Shown here: positions 18,663 through 28,034 of the stretch, piece after piece
Position numbering within the stretch: the stretch's first letter is position 1
Layout: every line of letters starts with the position of its first letter
Assembly: GCF_900590885.1 (NCBI RefSeq)
Contig: NZ_UUON01000004.1
Coordinates: forward strand, 620,001-684,000
Direction of reading: 5' to 3'
Origin: Pseudomonas viridiflava
Lineage (GTDB): Bacteria; Pseudomonadota; Gammaproteobacteria; Pseudomonadales; Pseudomonadaceae
DNA length: 64,000 nt
Notes under the pieces: model-generated
The model's database searches: none
What the model saw: the letters and a program-made list of their open reading frames with translations, nothing else
Told to the model about the DNA's origin: nothing
Made by a program: the position numbers and the translations under genes

Positions 18663-21305
18663 ATGCGCGCCAACTCGTCTGAACCACAAGACACTGTTAC
18701 AGCAGAACAACCGATCGCTCCCACCCGTTTACGCTGGCTGGATCTGTTGAGCAAATATCGGCAACCGATCGGGTTGGCCGTGACCCTGTTGCTGTTCGCA
18801 ATCGCCTTGATCGCCTGCCGACACCTGCTGCTGGAACTGGATCTCTACGCCCTCCACGACTCGATCCTGGAAGTGCCCAAGCCTGCGTTGCTGGGCGCAT
18901 TCGCTGCGGCGGTCGCAGGCTTCATCATTCTGCTGGGCTATGAATTTTCCGGCGCACGTTACGCCGGGGTAAAACTGCCGGCCAAGACCCTGGCCCATGG
19001 TGGCTTTACTGCCTTCGCCATTGGCAACGCCATCGGCCTCTCGATGCTCTCGGGCGGTTCCGTGCGTTACCGTCTCTATGCGCGTCAAGGCATCGGGGCA
19101 TCGGAAGTTGCCCATATGACCGTGTTCGCCAGCCTTGCGCTGGGCTGCGCACTGCCGCCGCTGGCGGCGTTGGCCACCTTGAGCAACTTGCCGGCGGCTT
19201 CGACTTACCTGCACTTATCGCAAACGCTGCTCGGCGGCATTGCTGGCGCCGTGCTGCTGCTGTCGGCCGCGCTGTGCATTGGCATCTACCGCCGCCGCTT
19301 GCCGGAGCAACCTTACCCGGACAACCTGCTGGTCAAGGTCGGGCGCCGCACCCTGCGTCTGCCCGGCCGGCGCCTGACGTTCCTGCAACTGGTGATTACG
19401 GCACTCGACGTCGCCGCTGCGGCCACCGTCCTTTATCTGTTGCTGCCGGAAGCGCCACCCTTTGGCCCCTTCCTGCTGGTCTACCTGCTAGCCCTCGCCG
19501 CGGGTGTACTCAGCCATGTGCCGGGGGGTGTCGGGGTCTTTGAAGCCATCCTGCTCGCTGCCTTTGCCGATAAGCTCGGTGCCGCGCCATTGGCCGCGGC
19601 GCTTCTTCTATACCGCATGATCTATGTAGTGTTGCCGCTGCTGATCGCGTGCGTGTTCCTGCTCATCAACGAAGCGCAACGGCTGTTCCAGACCCAGCAA
19701 AGCCTCCGGGTGGCCTCGGGCCTGGCGGCTCCGGTACTGGCCGTACTGGTTTTTTTGTCCGGCGTGGTCCTGCTGTTTTCCGGCGCCACGCCGGAAATCG
19801 ACTCACGCCTGGAAAACATCGGCTTCCTGATTCCCCACCGCCTGATTGACGCCTCGCACTTCGGTGCCAGCCTGATCGGCGTGCTGTGCCTGTTGCTGGC
19901 CCAGGGCCTGCGTCGACGCTTGTCGGCGGCCTGGATGCTGACCATGGTGTTGCTGCTGGTGGGCGCCCTGCTCTCGCTGCTCAAAGGTTTCGACTGGGAA
20001 GAAGCCAGCCTGATGACCATGACCGCCATCCTGCTGGCGATCTTCCGGCGCTCGTTCTACCGCGCCAGCCGCCTGACCGAACTGCCGTTCTCGCCGCTGT
20101 ACCTGGTGGCCAGCGTCTGCGTGCTGGGGGCTTCGATCTGGCTGCTGCTGTTCGCCTACCAGGATGTGCCTTACAGCCACCAACTGTGGTGGCAGTTCAC
20201 CCTCGACGCCAACGCCCCGCGCGGCCTGCGCTCGCTGCTGGGCGCCGCCGTGTTGCTGGTGATCGTGTCGCTGACCTGGCTGCTGCGCACCGCGCGCCCG
20301 GTGATCCACCTGCCGACTCCCGATGAACTGGAACGCGCGACCAAAATTTTGATGGCCTCCTCGCAGCCCGACGGCGGCCTGGCGCTGACCGGCGACAAAG
20401 CGCTGCTGTTCCACCCCAACGACGAAGCGTTCCTGATGTATGCGCGTCGCGGGCGCAGCCTGGTGGCCTTGTACGACCCGATCGGCCCGACCCAACCGCG
20501 CGCCGAAATGATCTGGCAGTTCCGCGACCTGTGTGACATCCACCACGCGCGCCCGGTGTTCTACCAGGTACGGGCCGAGAACCTGCCGTACTACATGGAC
20601 ATCGGACTCACTGCGATCAAGTTGGGTGAAGAAGCCCGCGTCGACCTGAAACGCTTTGACCTGGAAGCCAAGGGCAAAGAGATGAAGGATTTGCGCTACA
20701 CCTGGAACCGTGGCACCCGGGACGGCCTGTCCCTGGAGATCCATGAGCCAGGCCAGGCGCCGATGGATGAATTAAAAGTTATCTCCGATGCCTGGCTGAC
20801 CGGTAAGAATGTGCGGGAAAAGGGCTTTTCCCTGGGCCGATTCAGCGACGACTACCTCAAGCACTTTCGCATCGCGATCATTCGCTTCGAAGGCCACCCG
20901 GTAGCCTTCGCCAACCTGCTCGAGACTTACAACCATGACCTGGCCAGTCTCGACCTGATGCGTGCCCACCCGGATGCGCCCAAGCTGACCATGGAATTCA
21001 TGATGGTTGGCCTCATTCAGCACTATAAGAGTCACGGCTACGCCCGCTTCAGCCTCGGCATGGTGCCGTTGTCGGGCCTGCAACCGCGACGTGGCGCGCC
21101 GCTGACCCAACGCCTGGGCTCGATGGTGTTCCGCCGTGGCGAGCAACTGTATAACTTCCAAGGTCTGCGCCGCTTCAAAGACAAGTTCCAGCCTGACTGG
21201 GAACCCCGTTACATGGCCGTGCCCGCAGGACTTGATCCGCTGGTGGCACTGGCCGATACCGCCGCCCTGATCGCGGGCGGCTTGACTGGATTGGTGAAAC
21301 GCTGA
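18663..21305 (+). CDS. mprF: Phosphatidylglycerol aminoacyltransferase/flippase MprF
   Basis: The 880-residue protein has about 13-14 hydrophobic segments (residues about 35-540, flippase part with LSGGSVRYRLYARQG and HVPGGVGVFEA) and a cytosolic C-terminal synthase domain of the DUF2156/GNAT type (DGGLALTGDKALLFHPNDEAF to KFQPDWEPRYMAVPAG). It transfers an amino acid from aminoacyl-tRNA to phosphatidylglycerol; the P. aeruginosa homologue makes alanyl-PG, giving resistance to cationic peptides and acid. ATG 18663 follows a GAGGTG site at five bases; TTG at 18660 is less likely. Its stop overlaps the VirJ-like gene start by one base. Confidence 0.93.
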   Translation: MRANSSEPQDTVTAEQPIAPTRLRWLDLLSKYRQPIGLAVTLLLFAIALIACRHLLLELDLYALHDSILEVPKPALLGAFAAAVAGFIILLGYEFSGARYAGVKLPAKTLAHGGFTAFAIGNAIGLSMLSGGSVRYRLYARQGIGASEVAHMTVFASLALGCALPPLAALATLSNLPAASTYLHLSQTLLGGIAGAVLLLSAALCIGIYRRRLPEQPYPDNLLVKVGRRTLRLPGRRLTFLQLVITALDVAAAATVLYLLLPEAPPFGPFLLVYLLALAAGVLSHVPGGVGVFEAILLAAFADKLGAAPLAAALLLYRMIYVVLPLLIACVFLLINEAQRLFQTQQSLRVASGLAAPVLAVLVFLSGVVLLFSGATPEIDSRLENIGFLIPHRLIDASHFGASLIGVLCLLLAQGLRRRLSAAWMLTMVLLLVGALLSLLKGFDWEEASLMTMTAILLAIFRRSFYRASRLTELPFSPLYLVASVCVLGASIWLLLFAYQDVPYSHQLWWQFTLDANAPRGLRSLLGAAVLLVIVSLTWLLRTARPVIHLPTPDELERATKILMASSQPDGGLALTGDKALLFHPNDEAFLMYARRGRSLVALYDPIGPTQPRAEMIWQFRDLCDIHHARPVFYQVRAENLPYYMDIGLTAIKLGEEARVDLKRFDLEAKGKEMKDLRYTWNRGTRDGLSLEIHEPGQAPMDELKVISDAWLTGKNVREKGFSLGRFSDDYLKHFRIAIIRFEGHPVAFANLLETYNHDLASLDLMRAHPDAPKLTMEFMMVGLIQHYKSHGYARFSLGMVPLSGLQPRRGAPLTQRLGSMVFRRGEQLYNFQGLRRFKDKFQPDWEPRYMAVPAGLDPLVALADTAALIAGGLTGLVKR

Positions 21306-22591
21306 TGATTCGACGCTCCTGGCGGTATGTATTGGCCTTAGTAGTGCTGCTCGCGCTGATCGCGGCGGGTGGCTTTTGGTACTGGAACCGCCCTGCCCCG
21401 CAGCCGATCCTGGAGCAACTGCCCCAGGCCGACGGCTCGGTGATGACCCGCGTGACCCCTGCCGGCACCGCCAAGGCCCGTGTGGCCGTGGCCGTGATGG
21501 CCGATGCGACCCTGACCGACAGCCAACTGATTGCCCTGAGCCAGGGCGGCAAGGCACAAATCGTTCAGGTGGTCCTGCCCAAAGACGACTGCAAGCTGCA
21601 GGAACAAGCGCTGCAAAGCGCCCTGGGCCAGCTCAAGGGCCCTGCAACCCTGGTCAGCGGCATCGGCCCTGGCGCAAGCCTGGCTTGGCGCTGGCTGGCG
21701 ACACAGAGCGACGACAAGGCCAACGCCATCTCCGTCGGCTTCGCCATGACTCAGGAAGGCTGCAAGGACCCCCTGCCGAAAACCTCGGCACACGGTAGCT
21801 GGCTGGTGGCATGGAACGATAACCCTGACGACGATGCCGCCAGTTTCGTACGCGATACACCGCGCGCCACCACCAGCATCAGCGACTACGACATTCATTA
21901 CCCGCAAGTGCTGAACAACGAATTGCGCAAGCAACTGGTGGGTTCGGACAACGGCGGCCTGGCGATTCCGGTGGTCGAAGTGCCCGCCGGCCAGGCCAAG
22001 GACACCGTGACGCTGTTCCTGTCCGGTGACGGCGGCTGGCGTGACCTCGACCGCGACGTCGCCGGCGAGATGGCCAAGATCGGCTACCCGGTGGTAGGCA
22101 TCGACACTCTGCGCTACTACTGGCAGCACAAGACCCCGGAACAAAGCGCCAAGGACCTCACCGAGCTGATGCAACACTACCGGCAGAAGTGGGGCACCAA
22201 GCGCTTCGTGCTGACCGGTTACTCGTTCGGCGCCGACGTGCTGCCGGCGATCTACAACCGCCTGCCGGAAAACGAGCAGCAGCGGGTCGACGTGATCATC
22301 CTGCTGGCCTTCGCCCGCACCGGCAGCTTTGAAATCGAAGTGGAAGGCTGGCTCGGCAACGCCGGCAAAGAAGCCGCCACCGGCCCGGAAATGGCCAAGC
22401 TGCCGGCTGACAAGGTGGTGTGCATCTACGGCGCCGAAGAAGTCGACGAGAGCGGCTGCACCGACAAGACTGCGGTGGGCGAGGCGCTGAAGCTGCCGGG
22501 TGGGCATCACTTCGATGAGAACTACCCGGCGCTGGCGCAGCGGTTGGTGGATATCATTGTGAAGCATCAGGCCAAGGACAAAGCCGAGTAA
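21305..22591 (+). CDS. AcvB/VirJ-like periplasmic serine hydrolase (aminoacyl-PG hydrolase partner of MprF)
   Basis: This 428-residue protein has an N-terminal signal anchor (about 8-26, VLALVVLLALIAAGGFWYW) and a C-terminal alpha/beta hydrolase domain with FLSGDGGWRDLDRDVA (oxyanion region), the nucleophile elbow GYSFGADVLP (Ser), and a C-terminal LPGGHHFDENY that supplies the His. It overlaps mprF (TGATG), so both are made together. In P. aeruginosa the equivalent gene product was shown to hydrolyse alanyl-PG, which would let the cell tune the lipid modification; the same role here is an inference from family and linkage. Confidence 0.85.
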   Translation: MIRRSWRYVLALVVLLALIAAGGFWYWNRPAPQPILEQLPQADGSVMTRVTPAGTAKARVAVAVMADATLTDSQLIALSQGGKAQIVQVVLPKDDCKLQEQALQSALGQLKGPATLVSGIGPGASLAWRWLATQSDDKANAISVGFAMTQEGCKDPLPKTSAHGSWLVAWNDNPDDDAASFVRDTPRATTSISDYDIHYPQVLNNELRKQLVGSDNGGLAIPVVEVPAGQAKDTVTLFLSGDGGWRDLDRDVAGEMAKIGYPVVGIDTLRYYWQHKTPEQSAKDLTELMQHYRQKWGTKRFVLTGYSFGADVLPAIYNRLPENEQQRVDVIILLAFARTGSFEIEVEGWLGNAGKEAATGPEMAKLPADKVVCIYGAEEVDESGCTDKTAVGEALKLPGGHHFDENYPALAQRLVDIIVKHQAKDKAE

Positions 22592-22610
22592 TCTCGGGCT
22601 GTACGCGATA

Positions 22611-22652
22611 AAAAATGTGGGAGGGGGCTTGCCCCCTCCCACATTTGTTTTT
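22611..22652. repeat. Single compact REP palindrome, probable convergent terminator
   Basis: A near-perfect palindrome (ATGTGGGAGGGGGC / GCCCCCTCCCACAT, CTT at the centre) flanked by AAAA and a T-rich stretch lies between the convergent VirJ-like and recJ genes. Confidence 0.85.
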
Positions 22653-22668
22653 GCAGTGTTGCCGAGAT

Positions 22669-24378
22669 TTAGCGCGGTTCGATATGCGCAATCATCAGTT
22701 GCACCGTTTCATTGCCACGAAACTCGTTAACGTCCAGCTTGTAGGCCAATTCCACCCAACGCACCGTCGGGTTCGGCCACACCTCACGGTCCACGCCAAA
22801 CGCAATGCCATCGAGCTTCACTGAGCCACATTCACTCTTGAGCACCACCTTCAGGTGCCGCTCCCCCACTACCCGCTGTTCTACCAGCTGAAACACCCCG
22901 TGAAACAACGGCTCGGGAAAGTGCTGCCCCCACGGGCCGGCATGCCGCAAGGCGCGCGCCAGTTCCAGGTGAAACTCTTCCACCGCCAGGGTGCCGTCGG
23001 ACAGCAGGCGCCCGGTCAGGTCTTCTTCACGCAGTTGCCGACGCACCTCGGCGTCAAAGGCCTCGGCAAACAACGGGAAGTTTTCTTCGGGTAAGGTCAG
23101 CCCCGCCGCCATGGCGTGGCCGCCGTATTTGGCGATCAGGTTGGGATGCTGGCTCGCGACCACCGCCAGCGCATCACGGATGTGAAAACCCTGCACAGAG
23201 CGCCCTGAGCCCTTGAGCAGGCCATCACCGGCGTCGGCGAAGGCGATGGTCGGCCGGAAGTAGCGCTCTTTCATGCGCGACGCCAGAATCCCGATCACGC
23301 CCTGGTGCCATTCCGGGTCGAACAGGCACAAGCCGTAAGGCATCGACTCCACCGGCAAGTCCTTGAGCTGGGCCAAAGCCTCGCGCTGCATGCCTTGCTC
23401 GATGGATTTGCGGTCCTGGTTCATGCCGTCCAGTTGCGCGGCCATTTCACGCGCGGCGGCCACATCGGTGGTGAGCAGGCATTCGATGCCCAGGCTCATG
23501 TCATCCAGGCGCCCGGCGGCATTCAGGCGTGGCCCGAGGATAAAACCAAGGTCGGTGGAAGTGATGCGCGAGGCATCGCGCTTGGCCACTTCGAGGATCG
23601 CCTTGATCCCCGGTCGCGCGCGCCCGGCACGGATGCGTTCCAGGCCCTGGTGCACGAGGATGCGGTTGTTGGCGTCCAGCGGCACCACGTCGGCGACACT
23701 GCCCAGGGCCACCAGGTCGAGCAGCTCGCCGATGTTCGGCTGCGGCTTGTTGTCGTACCAGCCCAGGCTGCGCAAACGCGCGCGCAGGGCCATCAGTACG
23801 TAGAAGATCACGCCCACGCCGGCCAGCGCCTTGCTCGGGAACTCGCAGCCTGGCTGGTTCGGGTTGACGATGGCATCCGCCGCCGGCAATTCATCGCCCG
23901 GCAAGTGGTGGTCGGTCACCAGCACCTGCAACCCGGCCGCTTTCGCTGCCGCCACGCCTTCGACGCTGGAGATGCCGTTATCCACGGTGATCAGCAACTG
24001 CGGCTCGCGCTGCAACGCCACGGCGACGATTTCCGGGGTCAGGCCGTAGCCATATTCGAAGCGGTTGGGCACCAGGTAATCGACATGCGCCGCGCCGAGC
24101 AAGCGCAGGCCCAGGGTGCCCACGGTGCTGGCAGTGGCGCCATCGGCGTCGAAGTCGCCAACGATCAGGATGCGCTGGCGCTGCTCCAGCGCGGTCACCA
24201 GCAGATCCACCGCCGCATCGATGCCCTTGAGCTGCTGATAAGGGATCAACCGCGCCAGGCTCTTGTCCAGTTCAGCCTCGGACTGCACCCCGCGCGCGGC
24301 GTAGAGACGAGTCAACAGCGGTGGCAGTTCACCGAGAAACGGCAGGACAGCGGGCAACGGGCGGGGATCGATACGCAT
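22669..24378 (-). CDS. recJ: Single-stranded-DNA-specific exonuclease RecJ
   Basis: The 569-residue enzyme digests single-stranded DNA 5' to 3' in recombination and mismatch/base-excision repair. The DHH-superfamily motifs are in order: I ILIVGDFDADGATAS, II LITVDNGISS, III VLVTDHHLPGDELP, IV NPNQPGCEF...ALAGVGVIFYV; then the DHHA1 domain with GSGRSVQGFHIRDAL and KYGGHAMAAGLTL, and a C-terminal OB-type domain. Length is normal. A T/A-rich gap separates it from yaeQ upstream. Confidence 0.96.
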   Translation of the reverse strand: MRIDPRPLPAVLPFLGELPPLLTRLYAARGVQSEAELDKSLARLIPYQQLKGIDAAVDLLVTALEQRQRILIVGDFDADGATASTVGTLGLRLLGAAHVDYLVPNRFEYGYGLTPEIVAVALQREPQLLITVDNGISSVEGVAAAKAAGLQVLVTDHHLPGDELPAADAIVNPNQPGCEFPSKALAGVGVIFYVLMALRARLRSLGWYDNKPQPNIGELLDLVALGSVADVVPLDANNRILVHQGLERIRAGRARPGIKAILEVAKRDASRITSTDLGFILGPRLNAAGRLDDMSLGIECLLTTDVAAAREMAAQLDGMNQDRKSIEQGMQREALAQLKDLPVESMPYGLCLFDPEWHQGVIGILASRMKERYFRPTIAFADAGDGLLKGSGRSVQGFHIRDALAVVASQHPNLIAKYGGHAMAAGLTLPEENFPLFAEAFDAEVRRQLREEDLTGRLLSDGTLAVEEFHLELARALRHAGPWGQHFPEPLFHGVFQLVEQRVVGERHLKVVLKSECGSVKLDGIAFGVDREVWPNPTVRWVELAYKLDVNEFRGNETVQLMIAHIEPR

Positions 24379-24448
24379 GGGGTGACGGGCGCTTCTCTTC
24401 TGATAAAACGGTTAAACAACAATTTCAAAAACAATAGAGGTCAACTGT

Positions 24449-24468
24449 AAAAGGGGGGTAACCCCCCT
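24449..24468 (-). terminator. Terminator downstream of yaeQ
   Basis: GGGGGG/CCCCCC hairpin with a short TA-containing loop followed on the minus strand by TTTT, about 12 bases after the yaeQ stop. Confidence 0.7.
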
Positions 24469-24479
24469 CCTACCTTTTT

Positions 24480-25022
24480 TCAACCGCGCTCGCCAACCAG
24501 CCACTGCAACTGCACTTCATGCTGGCCACGATCATCCGTCACGAAAATCGTGCCTTCGCTGATCATCACATCCCACTTGATCACCCGTGGCATGTCCTTG
24601 GCCAGCGTCTCCAGGACCTCCTGAGGCACGGCCGCGATGTGCACGTTTTTCAGGTTGTTGGCCACCGGCACCACCTTGCCTTCCCACACACGCAGGCTGC
24701 CGTAGGCCAGCAGGCTGGTGCGTTCGGTGCGGCGCGAGCACCAGGTCAGGCGGTCGGCGTCGGGCTGGCCGACTTCAATCCAATGCAAAACCCGATCATC
24801 CAGGCTTTTTTCCCACAGGGCCGGTTCGTCTACATCAGACAGGCCACGGCCAAACGCCAACTGCTCGTTGTACCAGAGCGCGTAGGCCAGCAAGCGCACG
24901 GTCATGCGCTCTTCGGTCTCCGAAGGGTGACGGGCGATGGTCTGTTTGACGCTCTCGTACACCGAGCGATCGAGGTCGGTGAGGTTGAGTTCGAATTTGT
25001 AGGTCGTGGACGGCTGGGCCAT
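24480..25022 (-). CDS. yaeQ: YaeQ family protein
   Basis: The 180-residue protein matches YaeQ over its length: N-terminal STTYKFELNLTDLDRSVYES, the central RLLAYALWYNEQLAFGRGLSDVDEPALW, LHWIEVGQPDADRLTW and the C-terminal VQLQWLVGERG. The fold resembles PD-(D/E)xK nucleases, and E. coli YaeQ was first noted as a suppressor linked to RfaH-dependent haemolysin expression; its true function is unknown. ATG 25022 gives the family's usual N terminus MAQPSTTYKFEL. Confidence 0.92.
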   Translation of the reverse strand: MAQPSTTYKFELNLTDLDRSVYESVKQTIARHPSETEERMTVRLLAYALWYNEQLAFGRGLSDVDEPALWEKSLDDRVLHWIEVGQPDADRLTWCSRRTERTSLLAYGSLRVWEGKVVPVANNLKNVHIAAVPQEVLETLAKDMPRVIKWDVMISEGTIFVTDDRGQHEVQLQWLVGERG

Positions 25023-25170
25023 GAACGGGCTTCTAGAGACAGGGAAAGGCGGCCAGTCTAACCGATGGTGGGGCTATTCAACGAATCCTGCGCTGCATCA
25101 TCCTTATCCATGGCCCACTCGCCTATGTTAAAAGGCATCACACCACCGCCCTGCGCAGACAAGGAACCCC

Positions 25171-26370
25171 ATGTCGTTTAATGCCAAACCGCTTGCCGGC
25201 CTGAAAGTCATCGAACTCGGCACCCTGATCGCCGGCCCGTTCGCGTCACGTATCTGCGCCGAATTCGGCGCCGAGGTGGTCAAGGTCGAATCCCCGGACG
25301 GCGGCGACCCGCTGCGCAAGTGGCGCAAGCTCTACGAGGGCACGTCGCTGTGGTGGTTTGTGCAGGCGCGCAATAAAAAGTCGCTGACGCTGAACCTCAA
25401 GCACCCGGACGGCCTGGCGATCCTCAAGCAGCTGCTGGCGGACGCCGACATCCTGATCGAAAACTTCCGCCCCGGCGTGCTGGAAAAGCTCGGCCTGAGC
25501 TGGGAAACCCTGCACGCGCTCAACCCCAAGCTGGTGATGGTGCGCCTCTCGGGCTTTGGCCAGACCGGGCCGATGAAGGACCAGCCGGGGTTTGGCGCAG
25601 TGGGCGAATCCATGGGCGGGCTGCGTTACATCACCGGTTTTGAAGACCGCCCGCCGGTACGCACGGGCATCTCCATCGGCGACTCCATCGCCGCGCTGTG
25701 GGCGGTGATCGGCGCGTTGATGGCGCTGCGTCATCGCGAGGTCAACGGCGGCCTCGGCCAGGTGGTGGACGTGGCGCTGTATGAGGCCATCTTCGCCATG
25801 ATGGAAAGCATGATCCCGGAGTTCGATGTGTTCGGGTTCATTCGCGAGCGCACCGGCAACATCATGCCCGGCATCACGCCATCCTCGATCCACACCAGCG
25901 CGGACGGCAAGCATGTGCAGATCGGCGCCAACGGTGATGCGATCTTCAAGCGCTTCATGGCGGCGATTGGCCGTGACGACCTGGCCAATGACCCTGCGCT
26001 GGCCAGCAATGACGGCCGCGATAGCCGCCGCGATGAGCTGTATGGGGTGATCGACCGATGGATCAATTCGCTGCCACTGGACCAGGTGGTAGAGCAACTG
26101 AACAAGGCCGAAGTGCCCGCCAGCCGCATCTACAGCGCCGAGGACATGCTCGGTGACCCGCAATTCCTCGCGCGGGAGATGTTCCTCAAAGCCCAGCTTC
26201 CCGGCGGCAAGGACTTCAAGATGCCCGGCATCGTGCCCAAGCTGTCGGACACTCCGGGCAGCTGCGAATGGGTCGGGCCGCAGTTGGGCGAACACAACGC
26301 TGTGGTGCTGGGCGAACTGGGCTACGACGCCGCCGCCATCCTGCGTTTGCGTGAGGCAGGCGCGATCTGA
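25171..26370 (+). CDS. CaiB/BaiF family (class III) CoA transferase
   Basis: The 399-residue enzyme transfers CoA between carboxylic acids via an aspartyl-CoA thioester. Family blocks include LKVIELGTLIAGPFASRICAE, WWFVQARNKKSLTLNL, ADILIENFRPGVLEKLGL, LSGFGQTGPMKDQPGF and the catalytic-Asp segment RTGISIGDSIAALWA. The substrate cannot be told from sequence. A good AAGGA site precedes the ATG. The stop codon overlaps the start of the next gene (TGATG), so it is coupled to a periplasmic binding-like protein, an unusual partner for this enzyme family. Confidence 0.9.
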   Translation: MSFNAKPLAGLKVIELGTLIAGPFASRICAEFGAEVVKVESPDGGDPLRKWRKLYEGTSLWWFVQARNKKSLTLNLKHPDGLAILKQLLADADILIENFRPGVLEKLGLSWETLHALNPKLVMVRLSGFGQTGPMKDQPGFGAVGESMGGLRYITGFEDRPPVRTGISIGDSIAALWAVIGALMALRHREVNGGLGQVVDVALYEAIFAMMESMIPEFDVFGFIRERTGNIMPGITPSSIHTSADGKHVQIGANGDAIFKRFMAAIGRDDLANDPALASNDGRDSRRDELYGVIDRWINSLPLDQVVEQLNKAEVPASRIYSAEDMLGDPQFLAREMFLKAQLPGGKDFKMPGIVPKLSDTPGSCEWVGPQLGEHNAVVLGELGYDAAAILRLREAGAI

Positions 26371-27254
26371 TGGCCCCTTGGTGCAAGCGCAGGCTCGCCC
26401 AACTGTGCCTCGCCGCCGTGGTGATCGGCGGCTGGCCCCTGTCGGCGAATGCCGAGGACACCTTGACCTGGTTGCTGCGCGACCTGCCGCCACTGACTAT
26501 TTTCGAAGGGCCGAAAAAGGGTCAGGGGGCACTGGACCAACTGCTGCCTATCCTCATTGAGCGTTTGCCGGAGTACCGGCATCAGGTGCTGCACGTCAAC
26601 CGTGCGCGTGGCATGCAGATGCTGCGCGAGCCCAGGCTCACCTGTGACCCCTCCCTGCTGTGGACGGCGGAGCGGGCCAAATACATGGTGTTTTCCGACC
26701 AGGCGTTTATGGTCGCCAGCAATGGCATCACCTTGCGACGCAGCGAACAGAACGCCATGACGCCATTTATCGTAGACGGCCAGTTTGACCTGCAAGCGTT
26801 TCTTGAGGCGCATAAAGCCCGGGTGGGTGTTGTTGCGGAACGCAGCTATGGGCCCGTCATCGATGAGCAGCTCAAGCAGGCCGATCCGCACAAACTGGCG
26901 CTGCATTACGGTAACGATGCCTTGGGCAGCCTGCTGCAGATGCAGCGCCTGGCGCGGCTGGAGGCGGTGTTGGGTTATTGGCCGGAGATCCGCTATCACG
27001 CGTTGCAACAGGGCATCGCCGCCGATGATTTGAGTTTCTACCCGATCAAGGGCTCGGCGCTCTACCAGCGTACGCATATCGGTTGCGCGGATACGCCCAC
27101 AGGGCGCGAGGCCATTCAACGGATCAACCAGGTACTGCGCGACATTCCCCAGGAACAGGTGCAGCAGTCCTACGCTTCATGGCTGGACCCGATCATGCGC
27201 GCGCACTACCTGCGCGATAACCCGAGGTTTTTCCAGGATTCGCCCGAGCGCTGA
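26370..27254 (+). CDS. TIGR02285-type periplasmic substrate-binding-like protein
   Basis: The 294-residue product carries a signal peptide (about residues 1-28, RRLAQLCLAAVVIGGWPLSANA) and then a bilobed solute-binding-like domain (SBP_bac_3 superfamily), with DTLTWLLRDLPPLTIFEGP at the start and motifs LLREPRLTCDPSLLWTAERA-like and KYMVFSDQAFMV. This resembles the TIGR02285 group, which is common in Pseudomonas and has no known ligand. No permease or ATPase genes are adjacent, so it may act in signalling rather than transport. It overlaps the CoA transferase stop by one base. Confidence 0.75.
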   Translation: MAPWCKRRLAQLCLAAVVIGGWPLSANAEDTLTWLLRDLPPLTIFEGPKKGQGALDQLLPILIERLPEYRHQVLHVNRARGMQMLREPRLTCDPSLLWTAERAKYMVFSDQAFMVASNGITLRRSEQNAMTPFIVDGQFDLQAFLEAHKARVGVVAERSYGPVIDEQLKQADPHKLALHYGNDALGSLLQMQRLARLEAVLGYWPEIRYHALQQGIAADDLSFYPIKGSALYQRTHIGCADTPTGREAIQRINQVLRDIPQEQVQQSYASWLDPIMRAHYLRDNPRFFQDSPER

Positions 27255-27285
27255 AAGGTCGTGGGGCAAATCCCAGGCAAAAAGA

Positions 27286-27317
27286 AACCCCGAAATGTGG
27301 GGAGACACTTCGGGGTT
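27286..27317. terminator. Terminator between convergent genes
   Basis: Stem AACCCCGAAATGT / ACACTTCGGGGTT around a GGGGAG loop, preceded by an A-rich run, between the TIGR02285-type gene and the DUF3509-like gene. Confidence 0.8.
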
Positions 27318-27436
27318 AAACGTGGCCTACAAAGACCAGTACAGCAAGGCACAAACACCGGAGCACAATGTTTGCTCTTGCTGTTAAAAAATCTGACCGG
27401 GCATCACGTAGGAAGTTTCCAGATATAAACAATTCT

Positions 27437-27721
27437 TCATGCAACGGCAGCGCTGCGGGTCTGGGCAGCGTTGCGCAAGGCTGCGATGACCGAGGGTTCC
27501 AGGCGCCCTTCGGCGATCTTGAGGTCACGCAGCAGGCAGTCTACGACATCTACCAGCACGCGCTTGTCCAGCAATTGCGCACGGTCGACTTCACGCTCGA
27601 CCACGATGGCGCCGGCAGGATTCTTCACGGTCACCAGGCACTCGTCCTGCACACCAGAGGTGGTCAGCGTAACCTGATAAGGGCTCAGTGCTTCTTCGAG
27701 CAATAGGCTGATACTTTCCAT
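27437..27721 (-). CDS. Small conserved Pseudomonas protein (DUF3509-like)
   Basis: The 94-residue acidic/neutral protein (start MESISLLLEEALSPYQVTLT) has no signal or membrane segment. Its pattern, a helix followed by two or three strands (YQVTLTTSGVQDECLVTVKN, AIVVEREVDRAQL) and a helix with LVDVVDCLLRDLKIAEGRLE, resembles the DUF3509 family found in Pseudomonas; this assignment is from memory and moderate. I chose ATG 27721 over the GTG at 27733, which would add VIE- residues. It stands alone. Confidence 0.6.
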   Translation of the reverse strand: MESISLLLEEALSPYQVTLTTSGVQDECLVTVKNPAGAIVVEREVDRAQLLDKRVLVDVVDCLLRDLKIAEGRLEPSVIAALRNAAQTRSAAVA

Positions 27722-27733
27722 CTCGATCACCAC

Positions 27734-28034
27734 TCAATAGTTCGGGAACAATCGTTTCAACGGGAGCTGCATCTCTCCTAAGTGACTGTTTGTGACGTAG
27801 GAAAGTTCGCTTTATCGTCTTTATGGGGCCGTCAGGGGATGACGAGATCCAGCATGCGCTTGCAACATGACAAGCAAAAAACGGCGGCACATAACTGCTT
27901 ACGCAATGGGTGGCTGTTTTGGGGTTTGCCGGGCGCGCGGGACACAGGTGAATCCTATACTCGGTAGGCGCTGGTCACGCTGCCAAGCGGGTAAAAACAC
28001 ATGTCAAAGGCCCTAATTGCGAAGGATGAACACG
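27734..28034. other. Intergenic region between two small divergent genes
   Basis: Roughly 300 bases with no supported gene. A TATACT hexamer at 27956-27961 could be the -10 of the downstream small gene, but no good -35 is at the right distance. No repeat or RNA was recognised. Confidence 0.4.

Noticed and set aside
26370..27254. Reading the TIGR02285-type gene as an amino-acid ABC transporter component
   Set aside because: No permease or ATPase gene is adjacent, and the family is not limited to transport.
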